Source: Pseudomonadota bacterium (GTDB lineage: Bacteria; Pseudomonadota; Gammaproteobacteria; Steroidobacterales; Woeseiaceae). From it: a stretch of DNA of 39,093 nt. Under the pieces are notes generated by a model that worked only from the letters and a program-made list of their open reading frames with translations, did no database searches and was not told the origin of the DNA. The stretch spans positions 1 to 39,093 of the forward strand of contig JAQCAD010000031.1 in assembly GCA_027621915.1 (NCBI GenBank). The letters run 5' to 3'. Each line of letters begins with the position of its first letter. Positions within the stretch are counted from its first letter, which is position 1. The translations under genes were made by a program, and so were the position numbers. This document shows, piece by piece, positions 15,950 to 24,964 of the stretch.

Positions 15950-16129
15950 CCGATGCAACCTGAACGGCAGCATAACGAGCCGGATTGAATCAATGCATGT
16001 GTCATCAATAATGACGCTCAGGACGAACTTAGTGTGAACGCAATCACAATCGCATACTCCAAATATTTCACGTCACACTCACTCCTGCATAATGAGGGCC
16101 TTGTTCGATTGGGAAAAGAAAACAACAAC

Positions 16130-17581
16130 GTGAAAAGACGCCCAGGATTTCAGTTCATTTTGCAGTGTTTGCCGATTCTTTGGCTTTGTTCATCTGCATC
16201 TGCCGAAACGGTCACACATCACTACACGATCACTATCGACTACACACTCAGCAGGTTGTCGGTTGAAGCACGGTTCAACCATCCGGTGAAAAGTGTTACC
16301 GCGCGGTCCCGGGATGCGGGCAAGTTTTTGCTGGACGTCCGGGAGTGTGGTGACGATACCAACATCCGCATGCGAAACCGGCGCATGATGCTCCCGGACA
16401 ACGGCATTCAGTGTCTGAACTACACCGTCGATCTGGAAAAGGCAGCGAAAGAATATCGCCACGCGACGCTACTCGCGAAAAGTAACATTATTGTGTCGCC
16501 TTCCAACTGGCTATGGCGCCCCGAGCTTCACGGCGATACGAACATCCAGGTAGTTTTTCAGGTTCCGGAGGGCGTGCAGATCTCGGTACCGTGGCAACAA
16601 CTGGATGATTCCGGCATGAAATTCCTGCTGGGCGAGTCGCCCGAGAACGCAAGTTCGCCCGCGGTGTTCGGTCGATTCGACTACCGCTTGATCGAGGTGC
16701 CTGGCGCAGTGCTGCGAGTCAGCCTGATCGAGGGCCAGACCAAAATGGACAATGAGGCGATCGCGAGATGGCTCCAGGCAGCGGCGACCGATGTCAGCCT
16801 CGCTTACGGACGATTTCCAAGCCCATCGCCACAAGTAATCGTTGTTCCGGTTGCGGGCAGCCGTAGTGCAGTGCCGTTCGGTCAGGTCATCCGTGACGGA
16901 GGAGAAACTGTTGAACTGACGATCGATCCCAGGGAATCCCTGCTAGAATTTTTATCCGACTGGAAAGCGACTCATGAATTCAGTCACCTGATGCTGCCGT
17001 ACATCACGCGCGACCATCGCTGGATATCGGAAGGATTCGCACAGTATTACCAGAATGTACTACTGACAAGATCCGGTGCTTACGATCAGGAATATGCCTG
17101 GCAAAAAATTTACGCTGGTCTGGAGCGCGGCAGGTTATCCCAACCGGAGCTTTCACCGAACGAAGCGGCGATGAACGATGTCCGCGGCGGCGGAATGAAG
17201 GTTTACTGGGCTGGCGCGGCGCTTGCTTTAATGGCCGACGTCAAACTGCGCGAGCGATCTGGTGGCGAAGAAGGACTGGACGACGTGCTTGGCAGATTTC
17301 AGGATTGTTGCCTGCCGTCTCCGGAAGTCTGGACCGGCCCCGAACTCTTCGCAAAATTTGATACGCTGATTGCCGAACCGCTGTTCACGCCGCTATACAT
17401 GCGCTACGCGGAAACAGCGGGTTTTCCGGACACCAGCGACGTGATGGCTCGGCTGGGCGTATCCGTTGAGGACGGAGAAATTCGCCTGAAGCGAAATGCC
17501 GAATTGAAGGAGATTCGGGATTCGATCACCGAAACCGACAGTGCCGCCGCAAGGTGGCGAGACAAGCTCGCTGCAAACTGA
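16130..17581 (+). CDS. secreted gluzincin-like metallopeptidase (M1/M61-like)
   Basis: About 483 residues from a GTG at 16130, which gives a clean signal peptide (VKRRPGFQFILQCLPILWLC, then SSASAE). The frame is open to a GTG at 16034, but that adds 32 residues before the signal. The zinc site is HEFSH (His282, Glu283, His286) followed by WISEGFAQYY with Glu301. Only 14 residues separate the second His from that Glu, against 18 in classical M1 enzymes. The N-terminal half is beta-rich like M61 glycyl aminopeptidases. It is probably periplasmic; the substrate is unknown. fdhD follows 56 bases downstream. Confidence 0.8.
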   Translation: MKRRPGFQFILQCLPILWLCSSASAETVTHHYTITIDYTLSRLSVEARFNHPVKSVTARSRDAGKFLLDVRECGDDTNIRMRNRRMMLPDNGIQCLNYTVDLEKAAKEYRHATLLAKSNIIVSPSNWLWRPELHGDTNIQVVFQVPEGVQISVPWQQLDDSGMKFLLGESPENASSPAVFGRFDYRLIEVPGAVLRVSLIEGQTKMDNEAIARWLQAAATDVSLAYGRFPSPSPQVIVVPVAGSRSAVPFGQVIRDGGETVELTIDPRESLLEFLSDWKATHEFSHLMLPYITRDHRWISEGFAQYYQNVLLTRSGAYDQEYAWQKIYAGLERGRLSQPELSPNEAAMNDVRGGGMKVYWAGAALALMADVKLRERSGGEEGLDDVLGRFQDCCLPSPEVWTGPELFAKFDTLIAEPLFTPLYMRYAETAGFPDTSDVMARLGVSVEDGEIRLKRNAELKEIRDSITETDSAAARWRDKLAAN

Positions 17582-17637
17582 GCGATTCCCGACGCCGGCA
17601 CGATATACTGGCCGACCGCTTCAGCGACGGTTCCGTA

Positions 17638-18480
17638 ATGACCGGTAGCAGCCAGACCATTGAAATCGCCAGATTTGACGGATCCCGCATTACAGGCAGG
17701 ACCGACAACGTGGCCGTAGAGGAACCGCTGGAGATCCAGCTGAGTTCGCCCCATGCCGATGGGGCTGCCGCAAAGTCCGTTTCCATAACGATGCGAACGC
17801 CGGGCGATGATCATGAACTTGCCCTTGGGTTTCTGCTTACCGAGGGGATCATCGAGTCGGCCGATCAGGTTGTTTCTGTCCGGCACTGCGGCGAAAGAGA
17901 TCCTGACTCCGGACTAAGGAACATTGTCAGAGTTGAACTTGATCCCGGAGTTGACCTGCAGCTCGATCGACTGGCAAGACACTTCTATACGACGTCAAGT
18001 TGCGGCGTTTGCGGAAAAGCGTCACTGGACGCGCTTCGCGTGACCGGTCAAGACTCGCTCAAAAATTGCCGGACCGTCTTTTCTTCACAGATGCTGCTCG
18101 ACATGCCCCGCGCTGCACGCGACAGGCAGCCGTTGTTCAGCAAGACAGGCGGCCTGCACGCGGCAGCGATATTTGGTTCGGATGGTGAGATCGTAATCGT
18201 TAAGGAAGATGTAGGGCGTCATAATGCGACCGACAAGGCTATTGGATCGCTCTTCGCGGCCGGGCGCTTGCCGGGGCACGATCTTGCATTGCTGGTATCG
18301 GGTCGTGCGAGTTTTGAATTGATGCAGAAGGCGCTGGTCGCAGGGATACCATTGCTGGCGGCGGTTGGAGCACCGTCCAGCCTCGCGGTGAATACAGCCA
18401 GAGAATTCGACATGACGCTGATCGGCTTCCTGCGCGACGGCACATTCAATATTTATGCTGGGCCCGAACGGATAAGTTAG
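17638..18480 (+). CDS. fdhD: FdhD, sulfurtransferase for formate dehydrogenase
   Basis: 280 residues. FdhD moves sulfur from a cysteine desulfurase to the molybdenum cofactor, making formate dehydrogenase active. Key cysteines are in SCGVCGK (Cys122 and Cys125). The cofactor-binding region KTGGLHAAAIF and EDVGRHNATDKAIG are conserved. The ATG at 17638 matches the family start; an upstream in-frame extension overlaps the peptidase gene. It leads the fdhD-fdsG-fdsB-fdsA run, with only 4 bases to fdsG. In Ralstonia and Rhodobacter fds operons the equivalent gene (fdsC) lies after fdsA. Confidence 0.95.
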   Translation: MTGSSQTIEIARFDGSRITGRTDNVAVEEPLEIQLSSPHADGAAAKSVSITMRTPGDDHELALGFLLTEGIIESADQVVSVRHCGERDPDSGLRNIVRVELDPGVDLQLDRLARHFYTTSSCGVCGKASLDALRVTGQDSLKNCRTVFSSQMLLDMPRAARDRQPLFSKTGGLHAAAIFGSDGEIVIVKEDVGRHNATDKAIGSLFAAGRLPGHDLALLVSGRASFELMQKALVAGIPLLAAVGAPSSLAVNTAREFDMTLIGFLRDGTFNIYAGPERIS

Positions 18481-18484
18481 GAAA

Positions 18485-18958
18485 ATGGCAACGAAATACG
18501 ACAAAACGATCGCATCGGAGATCATCAATCAATTCGGCGCAAAACCAGAAATGCTGGTGCAGGTGCTGCATGCGTTCGTACAGCGATACAGTTTTATCAG
18601 CGAGGAAGCGATTCGCCAGATCGCGAACGAATTGAATCTTTCTAACGCTGAAGTTCACGGTGTCGTCAGCTTCTACCACGACTTCCGTACGATCGCCCCG
18701 GGTCAGCATGTCGTCAAAATCTGCCAGGCCGAATCCTGCCAGGCGATGGGTAGCCGCCAGCTCACAGCGCATGCAGAACGCACACTGGGCATATCCCTGC
18801 ACGGCACTACAGTTGACGGCCAGGTAACACTCGAACCGGTATATTGTCTCGGCAATTGCGCATGCTCGCCCGCCGTCATGATCGACGAAACGGTGTACGG
18901 TCGAGTCAGCCCGGACAAGCTCGATGCCCTGATCGAAGATTGCGGAGGTAGCCGATGA
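18485..18958 (+). CDS. fdsG: formate dehydrogenase gamma subunit (NuoE-like)
   Basis: 157 residues, a thioredoxin-like [2Fe-2S] protein. Cluster ligands are Cys80 and Cys85 (KICQAESCQAMG) and Cys121 and Cys125 (YCLGNCACSP). It is homologous to NuoE and works with FdsB in passing electrons from formate to NAD+. The helical N-terminal domain (HGVVSFYHDFRTIAPGQH) is typical of the family. It overlaps fdsB by 4 bases (ATGA). Confidence 0.94.
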   Translation: MATKYDKTIASEIINQFGAKPEMLVQVLHAFVQRYSFISEEAIRQIANELNLSNAEVHGVVSFYHDFRTIAPGQHVVKICQAESCQAMGSRQLTAHAERTLGISLHGTTVDGQVTLEPVYCLGNCACSPAVMIDETVYGRVSPDKLDALIEDCGGSR

Positions 18959-20478
18959 GTCAATCCGTTACCGTTTACGTCCCGCGCGAGACCGCAGCTG
19001 TTTCGATGGGCGCACAAGGCGTCGCAGAAAAAATTTCGGCACTTGGTGACGTCAGAATTGTTCGCAACGGCTCGTGGGGCATGAGCTGGCTTGAGCCGTT
19101 GATTGAAATCGATGTCAACGGGCAACGAATCGGCTATGGCCCGGTCACGGCGGACGACGTCGATAGTCTTTTTGCCGCCGGTTTTCTGCAGGGTGGGGAT
19201 CACGCATTAAAGCTCGGACCTGTTGCGGACGTTCCCTATCTGAAGAACCAGGAACGCTGGACATTCCGGCGCTGCGGTCTCATCGATCCACTGTCTGTCG
19301 ACGACTATCGTGCAAATGGAGGATTCAACGGCCTGGAAACTGCGCTCAACAAAGGACCGGAGTTTGTACTTGATCAGATCAAGGCATCCGGCCTTCGCGG
19401 TCGCGGTGGCGCCGGCTTCCCTACCGGCATCAAATGGCAAACGGTCGCAGATGCTGCCGGCGAACAAAAATATATTACGTGCAACGCTGACGAAGGTGAC
19501 AGCGGAACATTTTCTGACCGAATTCTAATGGAGAGCGATCCATTTACGCTGATTGAAGGAATAATCATCGCTGGCTTCGCTGTCGGTGCGAGTAAAGGGT
19601 ACGTTTACTTACGATCGGAGTACCCGCTGGCGAGGCGCGTGTTCGCCGAAGCGTTAAGCATTGCAAAGAATTGCGGCTGGCTCGGAAACAGAATCCAGGG
19701 CAGCGGTTTCGATTTCGACATTGATTTGCATCTTGGCGCAGGCTCCTACGTATGCGGTGAAGAAACCGCGATGCTTGAAAGTCTCGAGGGTAAAGCCGGG
19801 CTCATTCGATATAAACCTCCGCTGCCGGCAATCGAAGGCCTGTTCGGCAAACCGACTGTCGTTAACAACGTCGTAACGCTGGGGTCGGTGCCTGACATCA
19901 TCGCGTTGGGCGCAGAAGCCTACGCAAGTTTTGGCGTCGGTCGCTCGAAGGGAACGCTCGCTTTCCAGCTCGCCGGCAATATCAAACAGGGCGGTCTCGT
20001 GGAGAAGGCGTTCGGGCTGACATTGCGAGAACTCATTACGGACTTCGGCGGCGGCACGGCCAGTGGACGAAAGATTCGTGCCGTACAGATCGGCGGACCC
20101 CTAGGCGCCTACTTTGCCGATGAGCACCTGGACACACCGCTCGATTACGAAGCGTTCGCCAAAGTCGGCGGTATGATTGGCCATGGCGGCATCGTGGTTT
20201 TCGACGACACCGTGGATATGGCCGAACAGGCCCGTTTTGCCATGGAGTTTTGTGCGATCGAATCCTGCGGGAAATGTACGCCCTGTCGCATCGGTTCGGT
20301 CCGTGGTGTCGAGGTCATCGACCGCATCCTCGCGAACGAAGATCGGGAAGAAAACCTTAATTTACTCAGCGAGTTATGTGACACGATGGTCGACGGTTCC
20401 TTATGTGCAATGGGCGGAATGACACCGTTTCCGGTCAGGAGTGCGGTAAAGTACTTCCCGGAGGACTTCAAGCGATGA
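18955..20478 (+). CDS. fdsB: formate dehydrogenase beta subunit (NuoF-like, FMN and NADH site)
   Basis: 507 residues. An N-terminal NuoE-type thioredoxin-like part (1-90) leads into a NuoF domain. The NADH/FMN motif is RGRGGAGFPTGIKW (148-161), followed by NADEGDSGTFSDR (178-189) and GAGSYVCGEETAMLESLEG. The [4Fe-4S] ligands are Cys438, Cys441, Cys444 (SCGKCTPCRIG) and Cys484. It reduces NAD+ with electrons delivered by FdsA. A GGAGG site precedes the ATG by six bases. It overlaps fdsG and fdsA by 4 bases each. Confidence 0.95.
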   Translation: MSQSVTVYVPRETAAVSMGAQGVAEKISALGDVRIVRNGSWGMSWLEPLIEIDVNGQRIGYGPVTADDVDSLFAAGFLQGGDHALKLGPVADVPYLKNQERWTFRRCGLIDPLSVDDYRANGGFNGLETALNKGPEFVLDQIKASGLRGRGGAGFPTGIKWQTVADAAGEQKYITCNADEGDSGTFSDRILMESDPFTLIEGIIIAGFAVGASKGYVYLRSEYPLARRVFAEALSIAKNCGWLGNRIQGSGFDFDIDLHLGAGSYVCGEETAMLESLEGKAGLIRYKPPLPAIEGLFGKPTVVNNVVTLGSVPDIIALGAEAYASFGVGRSKGTLAFQLAGNIKQGGLVEKAFGLTLRELITDFGGGTASGRKIRAVQIGGPLGAYFADEHLDTPLDYEAFAKVGGMIGHGGIVVFDDTVDMAEQARFAMEFCAIESCGKCTPCRIGSVRGVEVIDRILANEDREENLNLLSELCDTMVDGSLCAMGGMTPFPVRSAVKYFPEDFKR

Positions 20479-23309
20479 ATCCAACCCGCGAATCTGATCT
20501 CGGCACCCCTGTCAGCAAGCAAAAAGCGACAGTTCGAATAGAAATTGACGGACTACCGGCTACGGTGCGAGCCGGCAGCACGATCATGCGTGCCGCACGT
20601 GAATCCGGCGTCGATGTACCAAAACTTTGCGCGACCGACAACCTGAAACCCTTTGGCTCCTGCAGGTTATGCCTGGTCGAGATTGAAGGACGAAAAGGCT
20701 ATCCCGCCTCCTGCACGACGCCGGTCGAGGAAGGCATGCAGATTCGCACGCAAACTCCGGCACTCGCGAAACTTCGCCGCAATGTCATGGAGCTCTACAT
20801 TTCCGATCATCCGCTCGATTGCCTGACCTGTTCAGCCAACGGCGATTGCGAATTACAGGACATGGCCGGTGCAGTTGGCCTCAGAGATGTCCGCTACGGA
20901 TTCGATGGCGACAATCATCTCGATGCGAAGATCGATAGCAGCAATCCCTACTTCTCGTTTGATCCGAGCAAGTGCATCGTATGTTCACGTTGTGTACGCG
21001 CCTGCGATGAGGTGCAAGGCACCTTTGCGCTGACGATCGAAGGACGTGGTTTTCAATCGAAAGTATCAGCCAGTATTGGCCAAAGCTTCATGGATTCGGA
21101 GTGCGTATCCTGCGGCGCCTGCGTGCAGGCCTGCCCGACCGCAACGCTGATGGAGAAATCCATCATCGATAACGGCCAACCGGACCACAGTGTAGTGACC
21201 ACCTGCGCGTACTGCGGCGTCGGCTGCTCATTCAAAGCAGACATGAAAGGCGACCAGGTCGTGCGCATGACACCTTACAAGGATGGTGGTGCGAACCAGG
21301 GTCATAGTTGTGTCAAGGGCCGCTTCGCGTGGGGTTACGCGTCGCACAAAGAGCGCGTGATGAACCCGATGATTCGCGACTCGGTTGACCAGCCGTGGAC
21401 AGTCGTCGGCTGGGATGAAGCCATTTCGCACACGGCGAAGAGATTCAAGGAAATTCAGAAAAAGTATGGCCGCAAGTCAGTCGGCGGTATTACTTCATCC
21501 CGGTGCACGAACGAGGAAGTTTTCATCGTCCAAAAACTGGTGCGTGCTGCATTTGGCAACAACAACGTCGACACCTGCGCACGCGTTTGCCACTCGCCCA
21601 CCGGATACGGATTGAACAAGACACTGGGAACGTCGGCCGGCACGCAACCATTCGAAAGCGTCATGGATGCCGACGTGATGATTGTAATTGGTGCGAATCC
21701 AACGGACGGTCATCCGGTATTCGCATCGCAGATGAAACGCAGACTTCGCGAAGGTGCGAAATTAATTGTTGTCGATCCACGCAAGATCGATCTTGTTCGT
21801 TCGCCACATATCGAGGCCTCATATCACCTGCCGCTGCTGCCGGGCACGAACGTACCAATAATCAATGCGCTGGCACATGTCGTGGTAAGCGAAGGACTGC
21901 TTGACGAAGAGTACGTAAAGCAACGCTGTGACCTCGAATCCTTCGCTGCATGGAAAACCTGCGTGATGAAACCGGAAAATTCGCCCGAGGCTGTGGCTGA
22001 AATTTCCGGCGTCCCGGCTGATGATATCCGCGGAGCGGCACGGCTGTATGCGAATGCTGACAGGGGTGCCATTTACTATGGCCTCGGCGTGACTGAACAC
22101 AGCCAGGGCTCGACCATGGTGATGGGCATGGCAAACCTCGCAATGGCGACCGGCAACATCGGCTTTTCCGGCACGGGCGTAAATCCGCTCCGTGGTCAAA
22201 ACAACGTGCAGGGCTCCTGTGATATGGGTTCTTTCCCGCACGAACTGCCAGGCTATCGGCCCGTGCAGGATGACGAGATTCGTGGCACGTTCGAAAAAAT
22301 ATGGGGCGTCAAAATTGACGCGGAACCCGGTTACCGAATTCCCAATATGTTTGACGCCGCGATCGCCGGCGATTACAAGGGCATGTACATCCAGGGCGAA
22401 GATATTGCCCAGTCTGATCCCAACACGCAGCATGTCGAAGCGGCACTCAGCAACATGGAATGCGTGGTCGTTCAGGACCTGTTCCTGAACGAAACCGCGA
22501 AGTTTGCACACGTATTTCTGCCTGGCACATCATTCCTTGAGAAAGACGGCACTTTTATCAACGCGGAACGACGAATTAATCGCGTACGGCCCGTGATGAA
22601 ACCCCGCCAGGGCAAAGCGGAATGGCTCATCACGCAGGAACTGGCGCGGGCGCTCGGATACCCGATGAATTACAGCAAAGAATCCGAAATCATGGATGAG
22701 ATTGCGACGCTTACTCCTACCTTCCAGGGTGTATCTTTCAAGTTCCTCGATGAAGTTGGCAGCGTCCAGTGGCCCTGCAATGCCGAAGCACCGATGGGCA
22801 CGCCGATCATGCATATCGACAATTTCGTCCGGGGCAAGGGACTCTTCATTGAAACGGACTACGTGCCAACCGAGGAACGTACGAATCGCAAGTTTCCGCT
22901 CTTGCTGACGACGGGTCGCACGCTCACCCAATACAACGTCGGCGCACAGACGCGGCGCACGGAGAATGTTGTCTGGTACAAGGAAGACCTGCTCGAGATT
23001 CACCCGCACGATGCAGAGACTCGTGGCATCAATCATGGTGACCGCGTGTCACTGACCAGTCGCAAAGGTGATATCACGCTCGAAGCGAAGATTACCGAAC
23101 GCGTGCAGCCGGGCGTCGTTTACACCACCTTCCACGATCCCGAGACGGGTGCGAATGTTGTGACAACGGAGTATTCAGACTGGGCAACCAGTTGTCCCGA
23201 GTACAAAGTGACGGCGGTACAGGTCGCGCCAGCAGTTCATCGCTCGAAGTGGCAGAAAGGGTTTGAGAAGAGAGCGAAGGAACAGGAAAAGCTCCTGGAG
23301 CCCACTTAG
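20475..23309 (+). CDS. fdsA: NAD-dependent formate dehydrogenase alpha subunit (Mo-bis-MGD)
   Basis: 944 residues; oxidises formate to CO2. The N-terminal NuoG-like part has a [2Fe-2S] site (Cys52, 63, 66, 80), a His-ligated cluster (His112, Cys116, 119, 125), two ferredoxin clusters (Cys167-177 and Cys210-220) and the CAYCGVGC cluster (Cys244, 247, 251, 279). The molybdenum ligand is Cys372 in CARVCHSPTG, coded TGC rather than a selenocysteine codon. The C-terminal MopB domain includes LLTTGRTLTQYN. The start ATG at 20475 overlaps the fdsB stop (ATGA); an in-frame ATG at 20403 lies inside fdsB. It overlaps the opposing membrane-protein gene by 4 bases. No fdsD (small delta subunit) follows. 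Confidence 0.96.
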   Translation: MNPTRESDLGTPVSKQKATVRIEIDGLPATVRAGSTIMRAARESGVDVPKLCATDNLKPFGSCRLCLVEIEGRKGYPASCTTPVEEGMQIRTQTPALAKLRRNVMELYISDHPLDCLTCSANGDCELQDMAGAVGLRDVRYGFDGDNHLDAKIDSSNPYFSFDPSKCIVCSRCVRACDEVQGTFALTIEGRGFQSKVSASIGQSFMDSECVSCGACVQACPTATLMEKSIIDNGQPDHSVVTTCAYCGVGCSFKADMKGDQVVRMTPYKDGGANQGHSCVKGRFAWGYASHKERVMNPMIRDSVDQPWTVVGWDEAISHTAKRFKEIQKKYGRKSVGGITSSRCTNEEVFIVQKLVRAAFGNNNVDTCARVCHSPTGYGLNKTLGTSAGTQPFESVMDADVMIVIGANPTDGHPVFASQMKRRLREGAKLIVVDPRKIDLVRSPHIEASYHLPLLPGTNVPIINALAHVVVSEGLLDEEYVKQRCDLESFAAWKTCVMKPENSPEAVAEISGVPADDIRGAARLYANADRGAIYYGLGVTEHSQGSTMVMGMANLAMATGNIGFSGTGVNPLRGQNNVQGSCDMGSFPHELPGYRPVQDDEIRGTFEKIWGVKIDAEPGYRIPNMFDAAIAGDYKGMYIQGEDIAQSDPNTQHVEAALSNMECVVVQDLFLNETAKFAHVFLPGTSFLEKDGTFINAERRINRVRPVMKPRQGKAEWLITQELARALGYPMNYSKESEIMDEIATLTPTFQGVSFKFLDEVGSVQWPCNAEAPMGTPIMHIDNFVRGKGLFIETDYVPTEERTNRKFPLLLTTGRTLTQYNVGAQTRRTENVVWYKEDLLEIHPHDAETRGINHGDRVSLTSRKGDITLEAKITERVQPGVVYTTFHDPETGANVVTTEYSDWATSCPEYKVTAVQVAPAVHRSKWQKGFEKRAKEQEKLLEPT

Positions 23310-23809
23310 CAGGAATCGTCTGGCCCAGTTTTACGGTCTTCGACGAACAGCCAGCGTTCCAGGGGCTCCTTAAGGAACTTCGGAAACAAGACAAACATTG
23401 CGGCCAGAATTCCGGCACCCCATGCGGGGTGAATTTCAATGATGTACACGGGCCACATAAACGCACTGATCGTATTCTGAAACGATTCGCCGATATATTT
23501 AAACAGCAACTCCGATACTTGCGACGAAAAATACTCGCTGGCACTTTTCGCCTCGTAGATGTCCACAAAAAACATGCGGAATTCCAGAAAAACAAAAGTG
23601 ATCAGGAATCCGCATGCATAGAGTCCACCGCCGCGCGCATCCCAGACGGTACGAAGCGATCTCTTGATCAACTTCAGTAACTCAGATGGGAACGACCTGG
23701 GTTCGTTTGCAAGTACCTGGCCAAGCGCTTTCGCTTCCCGACCGCGGTTGGCCATGCGCTTTAGAAAAGGGGCCTTCTTCTTTTTCTTCCGGGGATTGGC
23801 GTCAGTCAT
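23306..23809 (-). CDS. membrane protein of unknown function
   Basis: 167 residues. A very basic N-terminus (NPRKKKKKAPFLKR) precedes two hydrophobic helices, GGLYACGFLITFVFLEFRMFF at about 60-82 and GAGILAAMFVLFPKF at about 129-146, with a third weaker one at about 113-126. No conserved catalytic motif is visible and I do not recognise the family. The amphipathic middle (SASEYFSSQVSELLFKYIGE) may lie on the membrane. It converges on fdsA with a 4-base overlap and has no operon partner downstream. Confidence 0.75.
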   Translation of the reverse strand: MTDANPRKKKKKAPFLKRMANRGREAKALGQVLANEPRSFPSELLKLIKRSLRTVWDARGGGLYACGFLITFVFLEFRMFFVDIYEAKSASEYFSSQVSELLFKYIGESFQNTISAFMWPVYIIEIHPAWGAGILAAMFVLFPKFLKEPLERWLFVEDRKTGPDDSC

Positions 23810-23842
23810 CGGTTTTTATGTCTGACGCGATCGAAAATCTGC

Positions 23843-23873
23843 AGACAAAAGTGCCCGGACACCAATCCGGGCA
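23843..23873 (-). terminator. intrinsic terminator after the SYLF gene
   Basis: Perfect 8-bp stem TGCCCGGA (23852-23859) with TCCGGGCA (23866-23873). On the minus strand a run of four T follows (complement of 23847-23850). It lies 9 bases beyond the SYLF stop codon. Confidence 0.55.
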
Positions 23874-23881
23874 TTCGGCTT

Positions 23882-24433
23882 TTATTCCTGATCTTTCTTG
23901 ATACGCGAAATCTTGGTGCCTTCAAGCGTCAGGTTGTACATCAATCCTTTCGCGCCGAAAATGAAACCAACGACTGGATCCTTTATGTTCCCGCTGTTGA
24001 TTTGCTTTCCTGCGCCAAGATCGATGAGAGCGACAGAACCATCTACGCCAACCTGCCAGCCGTTGCTATTGCGAAATTTAGCGAGCGACTCTTTCGTCAT
24101 GAATGCGATGACGATCGACTTCGCCTGAGCGCCTAACTGGAATCCGAATGAACCGGAAGTCGTTCGATAATAGGCGGCAGACCGCCCGTTCACACGAAGT
24201 ACCCCCTCGCCTGTTTCTCCGCCAATACCGATACCGACCTTGATCACGCGGGGAAACACCAGGTAACCGACCGCCTGCCCAAGGAACACTTCCGCGCCAT
24301 TCACTTCTTCCTTGAAGGCGGCGATCGTCTCGTTAGCCTCGCTATCGAGCTCAGCTGCGGACGCAGCATAGGTGGTTGTTGCCGGCAGCAATGCAAGCGC
24401 CGAAATCAACGCTGAAATAAGTACTCTTTTCAT
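23882..24433 (-). CDS. SYLF-domain (YSC84/DUF500-like) exported lipid-binding protein
   Basis: 183 residues. A signal peptide (MKRVLISALISALALLPATT, then TYAASA) precedes an SYLF/YSC84 fold: AVGYLVFPRVIKVGIGIGGETGEGVLRVNG, SFGFQLGAQAKSIVIAFMT and GVDGSVALIDLGAGK. The domain binds phosphoinositides in eukaryotes. Bacterial versions are periplasmic and poorly understood. The second ATG at 24433 is preferred over 24442 because the AAGGGA site sits nine bases upstream of it, while it nearly touches the first ATG. It is monocistronic, with a terminator after it. The interval 24434-24610 shows no other gene. Confidence 0.85.
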   Translation of the reverse strand: MKRVLISALISALALLPATTTYAASAAELDSEANETIAAFKEEVNGAEVFLGQAVGYLVFPRVIKVGIGIGGETGEGVLRVNGRSAAYYRTTSGSFGFQLGAQAKSIVIAFMTKESLAKFRNSNGWQVGVDGSVALIDLGAGKQINSGNIKDPVVGFIFGAKGLMYNLTLEGTKISRIKKDQE

Positions 24434-24610
24434 GACCTTCATTCCCTTATTGAGTGAATGGCTCGTTATGTAAGTAATGATAGCGCATACGCGAACCCGG
24501 GTAACAGACGTCGCATAATACGGACAGTAGCCTGAAAGGACGCTGAACGTAACGCTACGGAAGTGAATTCATCTGGCTGGCCGAAACCCAGCCCCGCCAA
24601 CCAGTCGGCG

Positions 24611-24961
24611 TTAATTGCTCGCAGCAGACTGACCAGGCATTAATGATGGTGGAATCGGCGCCCTGCGCCGATGGGGTTGTGGCGGGTAATTCGCAGCAAG
24701 GTAATCGAGAATGCCCGTTTCCGTAACCGCATCAAATTGCCACAGGTTCTGCGTTGCCTGCATCCAGCGAATCAGGTCGAGCCATGTTTGCCGATCTGCG
24801 CGTTGCGCGGCAACCAACGCATGGGAATGACAGCCTCCGCAATGAATTCTGACGAGTTCCCAGCCGTCGCCAATAATCAGACCGGTTTTTTCATCGACGT
24901 TTTGTGCAATCGAGGCAGTACAAGCCGTCAGGAAAAAAATACTAATTAAAAGACGCCGCAT
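24611..24961 (-). CDS. small cytochrome c (SorB-like partner of sulfite dehydrogenase)
   Basis: 116 residues. The N-terminus has a hydrophobic segment ending in LTAC, a good lipobox, so it may be membrane-tethered; cleavage as an ordinary secreted protein is also possible. One haem c site is visible, HCGGCHSH (CxxCH). A WMQ methionine about 22 residues further on could be the sixth ligand, as in SorB. Length and neighbour support an electron acceptor for the sulfite-oxidase-family enzyme just upstream. ATG at 24961 or GTG at 24964 lies directly after the sorA-like stop, so translation is coupled. Confidence 0.85.
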   Translation of the reverse strand: MRRLLISIFFLTACTASIAQNVDEKTGLIIGDGWELVRIHCGGCHSHALVAAQRADRQTWLDLIRWMQATQNLWQFDAVTETGILDYLAANYPPQPHRRRAPIPPSLMPGQSAASN

Positions 24962-24964
24962 CAC

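Noticed and set aside
15820-16008. 62-codon minus-strand frame between HiPIP and the peptidase
   Set aside because: It spans the predicted promoter and Fur-like site, has odd composition and no ribosome-binding site.
16001-16015. GTCAT-N5-ATGAC inverted repeat
   Set aside because: Short arms and no recognised regulator consensus; likely chance, so mentioned only within the intergenic note.
21570-21610. Possible selenocysteine in formate dehydrogenase
   Set aside because: The metal-ligand position (Cys372) is coded TGC, with no in-frame TGA, so it is the cysteine type.
21819-22511. 230-codon minus-strand frame inside fdsA
   Set aside because: It is antisense to a long conserved molybdoenzyme domain and has no recognisable motif.
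24575-24593. Hairpin GGCTGG/CCAGCC after the cytochrome c gene
   Set aside because: The stem is only 6 bp and no T-tract follows on the minus strand, so it is not called as a terminator.
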